DNA of 64,000 bases from HXMU1420-13 sp034669965 (GTDB taxonomy: Bacteria; Bacteroidota; Rhodothermia; Balneolales; Balneolaceae): assembly GCA_034669965.1 (NCBI GenBank), contig JAXMOK010000001.1:1-64000 (forward strand), in the 5' to 3' direction. The notes under the pieces were generated by a model. That model worked only from the letters and a program-made list of their open reading frames with translations. It was not told the DNA's origin and searched no databases. Shown here in pieces: positions 34,125 through 42,238 of the stretch. Every line of letters starts with the position of its first letter. The stretch's first letter is position 1. The translations under genes and the position numbers were made by a program.

Positions 34125-34535
34125 ATGAAAATACATTCGACAAACTATTTTGACACTTTTATCGAAGTTGCAGAAGACACAAAAGCCGACATTGCAACGA
34201 AACCACCAACTAAAGACAAAAAGACCGTAGCGGAAATGCAATACGAAATGATTGCAAAAAATCCCTATAAATTTACTTCAGATGATGTTCTCTTTCAAGT
34301 GTTTGCCGACCGAAAGGACTTAACAAAATCGGAATACAAACAGGCACGAGAACAATTCTTTTCAAAAGGGCAACCTTGTTTTCGAGCCTCGCCATTGACA
34401 AAAACTTATGGCTTTGGAGTCCATAGCGACAATAATGGAAAAATTGCACTTTTCGGTATGGAAACGGAAGAATACCAAAAGTTCTTGACGGACACAAAAA
34501 TCAAAAAAGTGAAAGCAATGAAATCAAGCAGATAA
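34125..34535 (+). CDS. DUF6157-family protein
   Basis: A 136-residue soluble protein. MKIHSTNYFDTFIEVAEDTK, the YKFTSDDVLFQVFADRKDL segment, FSKGQPCFRASPLTKTYGFG and a KKVKAMKSSR ending match the DUF6157 family throughout, at full length. No function is known. It is cotranscribed with the DUF1761 gene 5 bp downstream, and the pair fills a unit bordered by an inverted 11-bp core. Confidence 0.85.
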   Translation: MKIHSTNYFDTFIEVAEDTKADIATKPPTKDKKTVAEMQYEMIAKNPYKFTSDDVLFQVFADRKDLTKSEYKQAREQFFSKGQPCFRASPLTKTYGFGVHSDNNGKIALFGMETEEYQKFLTDTKIKKVKAMKSSR

Positions 34536-34540
34536 TAAAA

Positions 34541-34960
34541 ATGGAAATCTTAACAGAACTTAATTGGTTGGCTATTGTAGTTGGAACAATTTTTTATTGT
34601 GCATTTTGTGGTATTTGGCACAGACAATTTGCTTTTGGTAAAAAGTGGGAAGAAGCTATGGGCTTTGAAAGACCTAAAGATTGGAAAGAAACCAATATTT
34701 ATTACGTAGTGCCTTTAATAGCTTGCTTAATTACAACAGTGGTGATTGCCATTTTACTGAATTTGACAAACACAAGTTCATACAATGACGCATTAAAACT
34801 TGGACTTTTAATTGGATTCGGGATTGCAATAGCAGTGGTTTTTACGGCTTCCGTAATTCCTATAATGAAAAAACCATTGGCATTCGGAGCAATAACAGGG
34901 ACAGCCCAAGCTTTGGGAATAACCTTAACGACCATGATAATTTATGCAATAACGAACTGA
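34541..34960 (+). CDS. DUF1761-family membrane protein
   Basis: A 139-residue protein with four hydrophobic helices. The opening LNWLAIVVGTIFYCAFCGIW and the GKKWEEAMGF loop are characteristic of DUF1761, small membrane proteins of unknown role often found as single-gene accessory cassettes. It is 5 bp downstream of the DUF6157 gene and immediately precedes the attC-like element. Confidence 0.85.
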   Translation: MEILTELNWLAIVVGTIFYCAFCGIWHRQFAFGKKWEEAMGFERPKDWKETNIYYVVPLIACLITTVVIAILLNLTNTSSYNDALKLGLLIGFGIAIAVVFTASVIPIMKKPLAFGAITGTAQALGITLTTMIIYAITN

Positions 34961-34974
34961 GAAATACAAAGCCG

Positions 34975-35108
34975 GACCGCTAACAATGTATATAAAAAAT
35001 AGGCGAAACAGTAGTAAACTCAAGGGTTTTGGCTCGTATCAAAGTTTGTACTTAACCGAAAGTTTAGTGCTTCGAAATCGCCTACTTTTCATATACTAAA
35101 CGTTCAGC
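34975..35108. repeat. attC-like 134-bp imperfect inverted-repeat element
   Basis: The left arm (34979-35005) starts GCTAAC and ends TAGGCG. The right arm (35079-35108) starts CGCCTA and ends GTTCAGC. The arms pair imperfectly over about 27 bp, with both outer and inner boxes conserved, around a 73-nt centre. The R-box/L-box layout recalls integron attC sites, but the boxes are further apart and the core is GCTAAC/GTTnnGC instead of GCCTAAC/GTTAGGC. Its outer box with flank, GACCGCTAACA (34975-34985), is the exact inverse of 34076-34086. Confidence 0.6.
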
Positions 35109-35215
35109 TTTTCCCTTGTACCGGAGTTCTTCACCGATTATTGCACTAAGTAAACACATGCAGTGCATAAAGAAGTATTGAATACATAGTATTCATATTG
35201 TTTTTCAACAACTAG

Positions 35216-36280
35216 TTACTCTAGCCTCGTTAACTCCCAAAGCTCCACCTCTTCAGAATCACGCCATTCCTGGTTTCGTTTCGTTTTTTTTGAAGCCGAT
35301 TTCACTCTTTTTTTATAGCAGTTTTCCAACTTGAACCGCCCCCCTTCTGCTAATTCTTTTTCTATGGGATGCCCTTCTGCCGCTCCGGTTATTTGCGCTA
35401 AATTTGAAAAAAGCAGCACAATTTTTCCGTCGGGTAACAGTCGCTGTTTAGCACCGGAAAAGAACTCCTCGAATAGGGTTTCGTGGTAGTACATGGCTTC
35501 ATCCATCCTGTTTAAGTCGTGTGATTTTGGCAACCAAGGTGGATTAAAAACAATCAATTCGGTTTGTTTATCCCATTTCCCAAAAAGATTTCCATGATCT
35601 AATTCAATCTTTCTGGAGAGCTTTGTATCCCCCATAAACTCTTTGAGACCAACTATCGCATTTGTGTTAACATCGGTACCATACACCTTTTGAAAACCAT
35701 ATTTCATCATCTGTAATGAAAGTATGCCACTTCCGATCCCAATATCCATTGCTGACTTTTTAGGTCCTGTATACCGTTTCAACCAGTTATCAAAAACAAT
35801 CAGATGATCAAAACGAGTGGGGAAATACACTCCGTAATACGGGTGAATCTTATTCCGAAGCACAGGAATTGAAACTCCCTTAATGTACCATTGCCAGGCG
35901 CTGTTTAGGCCTTGAATTTGTGGGAGTGTTAAATAGAACTGGTTGGATTCAGGATACAATTTTTTCAACCAACCGATTGCCGGAGCTTTTTTTACAGCTA
36001 CCGAATGATTGTTAACCTCCATCAAAATGCGGTTCGATAGCTTTTGAAATTCAGCTCGATATTCCCTTTGCTCAAGAAAGCTCTTATTGGGCAAGTTCTC
36101 GTTGAGATGCTTCTTCAACTCCTTTAGTAATAACAATCCACTGCTATAATAATCAGCGATGATAACATGATTACCCTCTATTAATGCCTCAATCGTGAGA
36201 TCTACGTCTGCAGATTTACGAAACTGCAGTGAGTTTTTTTGAGGGCTAACAGGAATTGGCTTGTCTACATCGTTACTCAT
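35216..36280 (-). CDS. Class I SAM-dependent methyltransferase with NPPW motif
   Basis: 354 residues. The SAM-binding motif I is MDIGIGSGILSL (about residue 174), and motif IV is VFNPPWLP (about 244), the N-methyltransferase signature of the HemK/RlmG/TrmN6-like group that methylates protein Gln or RNA bases. An N-terminal domain of about 150 residues, ending YYGVYFPTRFDHL, could recognise the substrate. C-terminal residues are basic (KKRVKSASKKTKRNQ), in favour of RNA. The exact target cannot be set. Confidence 0.82.
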   Translation of the reverse strand: MSNDVDKPIPVSPQKNSLQFRKSADVDLTIEALIEGNHVIIADYYSSGLLLLKELKKHLNENLPNKSFLEQREYRAEFQKLSNRILMEVNNHSVAVKKAPAIGWLKKLYPESNQFYLTLPQIQGLNSAWQWYIKGVSIPVLRNKIHPYYGVYFPTRFDHLIVFDNWLKRYTGPKKSAMDIGIGSGILSLQMMKYGFQKVYGTDVNTNAIVGLKEFMGDTKLSRKIELDHGNLFGKWDKQTELIVFNPPWLPKSHDLNRMDEAMYYHETLFEEFFSGAKQRLLPDGKIVLLFSNLAQITGAAEGHPIEKELAEGGRFKLENCYKKRVKSASKKTKRNQEWRDSEEVELWELTRLE

Positions 36281-36570
36281 CGTCTTGAATATTTTTGTAT
36301 TAAATGGTTGGATGCTTCTTCAGATTCAATGTACACTAAAGAAGTTTAAAGAATGAGTGAAAACGGCCTTAAAACTTGCGAGTTTTTTCTTTATTAGTGA
36401 GCTCCATCAGCCGGGAATGCGCCTAAGAGATGGATTGCTTTGCCAAATCTCAGGGATGATAATTTGTATTCTACATTCATTCTTTCAACTCTGCATTCAC
36501 AAATCCATAATTTGCATATTCAATAATATTTAAATAATCTGGTGCATAATTACACCAATTTATCATAGTA
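36281..36570. other. Intergenic gap with a dispersed repeat, upstream of parDE
   Basis: 290 bp containing the second TCCATCAGCCGGG repeat (36402-36438) and a short AAAACTTGCGAGTTTTTT hairpin (36371-36388) with terminator shape. The ParDE promoter must lie in the AT-rich last 100 bp. Confidence 0.5.
36402..36438. repeat. Dispersed TCCATCAGCCGGG repeat, copy 2
   Basis: CTCCATCAGCCGGGAATGCG followed by CCTAAGAGATGGATTGC; related to 33864-33899. CCATC and GATGG at the ends make it a potential hairpin. Confidence 0.6.
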
Positions 36571-36810
36571 ATGGCACGACAAAGTATTTCATTTACTGAG
36601 CCAAACGACGAGTGGCTTAAGGCTCAAGTTCAGAGTAAGGAGTATTCAAGCAAGAGTGAATTAGTGAACGATTTGGTTAGGCAAGCTAGAATGCAACAAA
36701 GAGAGATTGACCTGATCAAACTGAAACTTGAAAAAGCTGAGCAAAGTGGGTTTACCTCTCAATCTCAAAAAGAAATCTTAGCTGAATCTAAGAGATTGCT
36801 TGATGGCTAA
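36571..36810 (+). CDS. parD: ParD-family antitoxin
   Basis: A 79-residue protein. ARQSISFTEPNDEWLKAQV and YSSKSELVNDLVRQA form a ribbon-helix-helix DNA-binding domain, and the rest is a helical toxin-binding tail. It overlaps the toxin gene by 11 bp. It neutralises the ParE gyrase poison and represses the operon in known relatives. Confidence 0.9.
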   Translation: MARQSISFTEPNDEWLKAQVQSKEYSSKSELVNDLVRQARMQQREIDLIKLKLEKAEQSGFTSQSQKEILAESKRLLDG

Positions 36811-37087
36811 TTACCGACTTAGCAACGCCGCTAAAGTGGATCTCATTCGAATACATCAATATGGCGTACAGAGGTTCGGAGTAAAACAAGCAGATAAATA
36901 TTTCAATACTTTCTTCGAATACTTTGAAATGATTGCAAGTCAGCCTCTTTCAAATGCATCAGTAGACTTCATAAAACCTGGATATAGACGATGTGTTTGT
37001 GTGCTAGAAAGTATTTATTACAAAATAAATGATGAGGATGACATTGTGGAAATAATGACCATAATTGGCCGGCAAGATTTTAAATAA
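36800..37087 (+). CDS. parE: ParE-family toxin
   Basis: A 95-residue RelE/ParE-fold protein. YRLSNAAKVDLIRIHQYG opens with the family's helical hairpin, and the beta-sheet part ends in VEIMTIIGRQD, the typical ParE ending. ParE toxins block DNA gyrase. A start two codons later (MANYRL) is as likely. Translation is coupled to parD. Confidence 0.9.
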   Translation: MMANYRLSNAAKVDLIRIHQYGVQRFGVKQADKYFNTFFEYFEMIASQPLSNASVDFIKPGYRRCVCVLESIYYKINDEDDIVEIMTIIGRQDFK

Positions 37088-37189
37088 TCTAGTGACCTAT
37101 AAAAGTATAGTTTGTAACGTAAGTCTATCTTCCATTCCCATAACTTTGCGAAGAATCATAAATTTAGTTAGGCCAAACCACCCACAAAT

Positions 37190-37618
37190 TTGAAATTATC
37201 CGAATACGTAAAAAGAAGAACCGGTGTGCCTTTAGGTCAAAGTGGCTCCCTTCGAAATATGCTACACCGTTCACTGGGTGCCGGAAAATTTTCAATCTTT
37301 TGGCAATACTGGAATCCCATTTGGGGATTTTATCTCGGGAAATTAATTTTCAAGCCTCTTAAATCCATCTTTCCCACGGCCGTATCACTGATAATCACTT
37401 TTGTTGTCTCCGGCTTTATCCACGATCTGGTAATCATCGTGTTAAATGGCCAATTCACCTTATTGTTCACACCATGGTTTTTATTTATGGGACTTTGTGT
37501 GATCATAGGTGATAATGCCAATATCGACTACTCAAAATATGCGTGGATAATTCGAGCCACTATCAACATTGCAATCATTTTTAGTTGTTTATTTTTAGCC
37601 TATCAAGTTAAAATCTGA
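37190..37618 (+). CDS. Small MBOAT-like membrane protein (acyltransferase-related)
   Basis: A 142-residue protein, start TTG, with four hydrophobic helices. FWQYWNPIWGFYLGKLIFKP and VVSGFIHDLVIIVLNG resemble the C-terminal half of MBOAT acyltransferases, where FW..WN and SG..H (catalytic His) occur. Here the His is in SGFIHDL. At 142 residues it is about a third of a normal MBOAT, so it is a minimal or partial relative and its activity is doubtful. Similar short proteins are common in Bacteroidota. It precedes the glutamyltransferase gene. Confidence 0.6.
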   Translation: MKLSEYVKRRTGVPLGQSGSLRNMLHRSLGAGKFSIFWQYWNPIWGFYLGKLIFKPLKSIFPTAVSLIITFVVSGFIHDLVIIVLNGQFTLLFTPWFLFMGLCVIIGDNANIDYSKYAWIIRATINIAIIFSCLFLAYQVKI

Positions 37619-37726
37619 TGGTTAATCTAATACTCTCTCTGTAAAAGTATGCAAGTTCGGTACCTACCCGCTTTTTCTTTTCTAATTTTGGATTTAGTAT
37701 CATCACCAGCAACAAAATCCAAATCT

Positions 37727-39406
37727 ATGCACATCAGAAAGTTACTCCCGCTCTTAATCGTTTTTGTATTTACTTTTTCGGTTTCGGCTCAGGTCTATCA
37801 TCAACATGGAATGGTGGTTTCCGATAACCAAATCGCTTCCGATGTGGGGGCAGAAATCTTAAAACAAGGCGGTAATGCAGTGGATGCAAGCATCGCAACG
37901 GCGTTTGCTTTAGCGGTAGTTCATCCACAGGCCGGCAATATCGGTGGTGGCGGATTTTTGGTTTATATGGATGGCGATGGTTCTTCTACGACCTTCGATT
38001 TTCGGGAAAAAGCGCCGTTAGCCGCTACGGTAAATATGTTTATGGATGAAAACGGCGAGTACATCCCGATGATCAATCACAATGGGTTGTTGGCAGTAGG
38101 CGTACCGGGAACGGTTGCAGGATTATGGAAAGCCCATCAACAACAAGGAAGCATGCCCTGGGCAGATTTGATTCAGCCCGCCGTTGAACTCGCAGAAAAT
38201 GGATTTCCACTGAGTTTTGCACTTGCCCAACATGCCGAACGATTTTTCAATTCTGATGAAGATGATTTCATGCAGAACTTCTTCACAAACGGTGAAGATC
38301 GACCGCTTAACATGGGCGAAATATGGAAGCAACCTGCTCTTGCTGAAACGTTGAAACGCATTAGAGATAACGGTCATGATGGATTTTATAAAGGCGAAAC
38401 AGCCCGACTTCTAGCCAAACACATGTCCGAAAATGGCGGGATTATCACAGAAGAAGATTTGGCGAAATATGAATCCATCGAACGCGAACCGGTAACCGGA
38501 ACTTATAAAGATTACGACATCATTTCGATGCCTCCACCCTCTTCCGGTGGTGCAAGTCTTATCCAAATGATGAATATGATGGAGCAAGTGAACTGGGATG
38601 AAATTGAGTTCAACTCTACCGAGTACGTACACATTGTGGCTGAAAGTATGCGTCGCGCTTACGCCGATCGAGCTGAACATATGGGCGATCCGGATTTCAA
38701 TCCTGAAATGCCAATTGATCGGTTAATCTCTAAAGAACATGCCCAAAATCGCTTTGCTAACATCGATTGGGATCAGGCATCAGTGAGCGATTCCAGCAAA
38801 TTTGGCCAATTGTACGACGGCAAAAGTACTACACACTTTTCGGTAATGGATAAAGATGGAAACGCCGTTTCGTTAACTTATACGCTGGAATGGAGTTATG
38901 GTGCCCGAACGGGATCCCCTGAATTGGGATTTATCCTAAATAACGAAATGGGGGATTTCAATCCCGTTCCCGGCGAAACGAATTCACGAGGCCGAATCGG
39001 ATCCGATCCTAATCTCATCGCTCCCGAAAAAAGAATGCTTTCCAGTATGACGCCCACTATAGTTGCCAAAGATGGTAAACCATACTTGATCATCGGAACG
39101 CCGGGCGGACGAACAATCATCAATACGACCTTCCAAACGGTGTTGAATGTGCTGGAATTTGATATGCCGATTAACAAAGCCATCGAAGCGATGAAAATTC
39201 ATCACCAATGGCTACCCGATCGCATATTGTATGAAGGCGATTTACTTTCTCCTGATACTCGTAAAGCACTCGAAGAAATGGGACACACTCTAGAGCCTCG
39301 CTACCGACTTGGACGCATGATGGGCATTCTTTGGGATCAAGAGCAAGGCATATTCATCGGCGCTGCAGATTCCTCCAGCCCGGATGGAGGAGTCGCGGGG
39401 TATTAA
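37727..39406 (+). CDS. ggt: Gamma-glutamyltransferase (glutathione hydrolase)
   Basis: 559 residues from the ATG at 37727, chosen because it opens a signal peptide (1-22, FVFTFSVSAQ); a start at 37649 adds 26 unlike residues. The enzyme hydrolyses glutathione and transfers gamma-glutamyl groups in the periplasm. It is made as a proenzyme that cuts itself before T368 in STTHFSV, freeing the Thr nucleophile. Other family blocks are GGNAVDASIATAFALAVVHP, DFREKAP, and the substrate loop MPPPSSGGASLIQM. Confidence 0.95.
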   Translation: MHIRKLLPLLIVFVFTFSVSAQVYHQHGMVVSDNQIASDVGAEILKQGGNAVDASIATAFALAVVHPQAGNIGGGGFLVYMDGDGSSTTFDFREKAPLAATVNMFMDENGEYIPMINHNGLLAVGVPGTVAGLWKAHQQQGSMPWADLIQPAVELAENGFPLSFALAQHAERFFNSDEDDFMQNFFTNGEDRPLNMGEIWKQPALAETLKRIRDNGHDGFYKGETARLLAKHMSENGGIITEEDLAKYESIEREPVTGTYKDYDIISMPPPSSGGASLIQMMNMMEQVNWDEIEFNSTEYVHIVAESMRRAYADRAEHMGDPDFNPEMPIDRLISKEHAQNRFANIDWDQASVSDSSKFGQLYDGKSTTHFSVMDKDGNAVSLTYTLEWSYGARTGSPELGFILNNEMGDFNPVPGETNSRGRIGSDPNLIAPEKRMLSSMTPTIVAKDGKPYLIIGTPGGRTIINTTFQTVLNVLEFDMPINKAIEAMKIHHQWLPDRILYEGDLLSPDTRKALEEMGHTLEPRYRLGRMMGILWDQEQGIFIGAADSSSPDGGVAGY

Positions 39407-39409
39407 CAT

Positions 39410-40084
39410 TTAAAATTTGATGGAAAACCCAATATTTAGATTTATCTCTGAGTTCCACTTGGTGTCTCGACTGATTTCAGTATAAATACCATTTTGAGAA
39501 GTTCCCAAAATATATTCTTCAGGAAATGCGTCTCTTTTTAAACTCAGATTCAATAATAATCGTGTACTTAAAGGGATAATAAATCCTGTTGCCATTGAAT
39601 AACCGGTGTAGGATTTGTCAAACGAACTTTGATAATTACTTACTTTATACGTGCTCGAATACCTAAATAATCCTCCTTCAATAAACAGGCGAGTAGATTT
39701 ATCATTTAACGTGATTGGATGATAATACCCAGCACCAAGTCCCAATTTTATACTTCTATCGTCGATTTTAAAAGCACCAATATCATTATAGTAATCAAAT
39801 AGATTTCGACTGGTTATGATGTTACTGATACTGCTACTTAAAGCAATAGTGTTGGTCAAAAAATATGAAAAGCGAAGATCGTAACTTAGATTCTTGAATG
39901 ATTTTTCGAATTCGTGGTTGAAGTTTCTGTCACGTTCTGCGCCAAGATATCCAAAATTAATCGATGTTATTATTGAGCCTGAACTGATAAACTCGGCGGA
40001 TTTACTATCGTCTTGTGCATGAACCGGATCTACAATCAGTGAACAGCATATCAAGACCAGTGTGGTGTAAATATATTTCTTCAT
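39410..40084 (-). CDS. Outer-membrane beta-barrel protein
   Basis: A 224-residue protein. The signal peptide (about 1-23, ending VHAQ) is followed by alternating strands and a C-terminal aromatic ending, INLNIGFSIKF, as needed for barrel insertion. The size fits an 8-stranded porin-like family. It is cotranscribed with the barrel gene 9 bp upstream and with a lipoprotein gene. The ligand is unknown. Confidence 0.75.
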   Translation of the reverse strand: MKKYIYTTLVLICCSLIVDPVHAQDDSKSAEFISSGSIITSINFGYLGAERDRNFNHEFEKSFKNLSYDLRFSYFLTNTIALSSSISNIITSRNLFDYYNDIGAFKIDDRSIKLGLGAGYYHPITLNDKSTRLFIEGGLFRYSSTYKVSNYQSSFDKSYTGYSMATGFIIPLSTRLLLNLSLKRDAFPEEYILGTSQNGIYTEISRDTKWNSEINLNIGFSIKF

Positions 40085-40093
40085 GGCTTTCTC

Positions 40094-40696
40094 TCACTTG
40101 TTCTTTAAAAATTGAATACCAATGGTTGCTCTTAGAGCTTTGGAATCAAAGACTAAATCTTTCATACTTGATTCCCATTCCGGACCTATTTCGAAGAATA
40201 GACCGGCAGTCTTGTTCAAATTAAAATTAATTCCGTACTTCAAAGCAGGTCGTATTCTAAAACCATCAGATTCTGTAGAACCAGTTGCGTCTGCTAGTGC
40301 TATATTATAGCCTAACATAGAATTTCCTTCCACATACATATTAATCTTAGACCGACTGAGAACATAATGTCGGTAAAGAGCTCCTGCTCCCAAATATGAA
40401 AGTGAGAAATTATATCGATCTGATACTAATACCTGTGTTTGCCCAAGTAAACCAATCCCAGAACTTTCCGATAATAAACTTATTCGTTTGAAGTTGAGAG
40501 AAAATTGGGTACTACGAACTGAGTGATATTCATCATTCGTGGAGTTATAAAAGTATTGTTTTACACTGTTTATATTTGAGTTTCCAACCCAAATTATATC
40601 CCCTTTCTTGAAAGAGTAATCGGTATCCTGAGCGATACCCGGCACTGCAATTAATACAGTTACTATTAAATATAGTGTGGTTTTCTTAATCATCAT
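40094..40696 (-). CDS. Outer-membrane beta-barrel protein
   Basis: A 200-residue protein with a signal peptide (about 1-22, GIAQ) and repeated amphipathic strands (YNFSLSYLGAGALYRHYVLS, then INMYVEGNSMLGY), ending in ATIGIQFLKNK. It is similar in plan to the neighbour at 39410-40084, so the two may be an old tandem duplication. It overlaps the upstream lipoprotein gene by 11 bp. Confidence 0.75.
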   Translation of the reverse strand: MMIKKTTLYLIVTVLIAVPGIAQDTDYSFKKGDIIWVGNSNINSVKQYFYNSTNDEYHSVRSTQFSLNFKRISLLSESSGIGLLGQTQVLVSDRYNFSLSYLGAGALYRHYVLSRSKINMYVEGNSMLGYNIALADATGSTESDGFRIRPALKYGINFNLNKTAGLFFEIGPEWESSMKDLVFDSKALRATIGIQFLKNK

Positions 40697-41843
40697 TTAA
40701 ACCATGTGCTGTTAATACTGAATCTAAATCAAAATTACGTATAGGGTAGACAACCGTTTTTTTGTATACAGAAAAACTGCCTGCAAAAAACCCTATTACA
40801 TTCGCCTCGTCCTTCGGTAAGATTTCACCATCGGGACTTACCTCATCGATTGTGGACACTCTTTTTAGATAGGTGGAATCCTTTTGATTAGCTGCTTCAC
40901 CATATTCCAAATAAATATCTTCCCAATTTCCAAAGGGTGCAATACGATTATTAAGTGCTTGGTGATTTCTCCATAATCCATTACTGTAAAACGAAAATCT
41001 TCTCCATTGATTAACTATAAGATCTTTTCGAAACCAAGGTTCTGTTATATTAATCCACCAACCAGTTTGAACTGAATCTATATCACTCTCTGATAGCCAT
41101 GCGCCATAGGAAAGACCTGTTCTTAAAAATGAGCTTCGGTCTGAAAACCTAAATGATTCCCATGGTTCCATAAAGAGTAATTCCCTATCAATACTAGAAT
41201 TTTTTTGTGTTTCTGAGATAAATGTATTCTCTGGAAACTCAAACTTTGTCCAAAAGTGAGATTCACTTTCCTCTCTTGGTGTTCCATCTTCATAGTGTTT
41301 CAATTGTACTTTTAGACCAATACTATCTGGTATGAAAATGTCTACCTCTTCAGGTATATATGTAATAGATTCAAATTTTCTACCGTCAACTAATGTTACG
41401 TTGAGCTTATATCGATGCCCTGGCAAAATCTTCAATTGACTATTAACATCGCCATAAACACTATTACTTTCGCTTTGATATTGAATTGTTTTAGAAAATT
41501 GAAAATCTAATGGACCTGAAACTTCAACCAAAGCAGTCGAATCAGTATAAAATTGAAGCTGAAAAAGCCTTGAAGTAAATACAACTTGAGCCAAATGTGT
41601 TGGGCTGTATAAACTAGTTAAGTTTTTCAGTTCTTTATAGTTTTCAACAAATCTAGCATCAGAAACGTAACCTACTACAACTTGCGGGTGGTAATGAGTA
41701 GTATCATTTGAAACATCAAGAAAACCTGATATAAATGGTGTTTTATCAGGGATGATTTTATGAGTTTCACTCAATTCATGATTTGATAGGTTACAACCTA
41801 AATTGAAATAGATAAGTATTATCAAATAGTAAATTGCTTTCAA
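40686..41843 (-). CDS. DUF4249-like lipoprotein
   Basis: A 385-residue protein with a lipobox NLGC (Cys17). The body is beta-rich; the GHRYKLNVTLVDGRKFESIT part, followed by TYIPEEVDI, looks like the Ig-like section of DUF4249, and ANVIGFFAGSFSVYKKTVVY is its usual C-terminal strand. DUF4249 proteins normally accompany a TonB-dependent receptor; none is adjacent here, only two small barrels. It is the first gene of this three-gene operon. The family call is moderate. Confidence 0.65.
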   Translation of the reverse strand: MKAIYYLIILIYFNLGCNLSNHELSETHKIIPDKTPFISGFLDVSNDTTHYHPQVVVGYVSDARFVENYKELKNLTSLYSPTHLAQVVFTSRLFQLQFYTDSTALVEVSGPLDFQFSKTIQYQSESNSVYGDVNSQLKILPGHRYKLNVTLVDGRKFESITYIPEEVDIFIPDSIGLKVQLKHYEDGTPREESESHFWTKFEFPENTFISETQKNSSIDRELLFMEPWESFRFSDRSSFLRTGLSYGAWLSESDIDSVQTGWWINITEPWFRKDLIVNQWRRFSFYSNGLWRNHQALNNRIAPFGNWEDIYLEYGEAANQKDSTYLKRVSTIDEVSPDGEILPKDEANVIGFFAGSFSVYKKTVVYPIRNFDLDSVLTAHGLNDD

Positions 41844-42238
41844 TTTTTCCCCTAAAAAAATTAAACCACAAGAAAAGATCTAATAAGACCACATTCCTAA
41901 TGTGGTTTCGTCATTGTACGGAACCACATTTTTTTTTTGCAAATATTTTATTCTTAACACTCTGCTTTACAGTTACATATACGCATATTTACGCATTTAT
42001 TATCTTATTTGTAACAAATTCATCTAGCAGTACTCTTTTAAAACTATACCTCTTGAGCTACAACCCTTGATATCTGCTACTTACCTATACCTGTTTCCGG
42101 TAATTCCCGATTTAATTCCCAAATTCTTGCCGAACATTTCTAGCGATAAGATCACTCTTTATCAATTCATTATTTGCTAAAGGTTTTTCGGCATTTGTCG
42201 GGAAACCTTTTTTTATTTAGCCCAACTAATTACTGATT
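41844..42238. other. AT-rich divergent intergenic region
   Basis: 395 bp between the lipoprotein operon and the DUF885 gene. It shows a short ACCACATTCCTAATGTGGT hairpin near 41888-41906 and a further ACCACATT at 41933, then poly-T and low-complexity AT DNA. No credible coding frame or RNA was found. Confidence 0.45.

Noticed and set aside
41834..42070. 78-codon plus-strand frame after the lipoprotein operon
   Set aside because: It overlaps the divergent start, begins in an AT-rich tract and encodes Phe/Leu/Thr-rich low-complexity residues expected from poly-T DNA.
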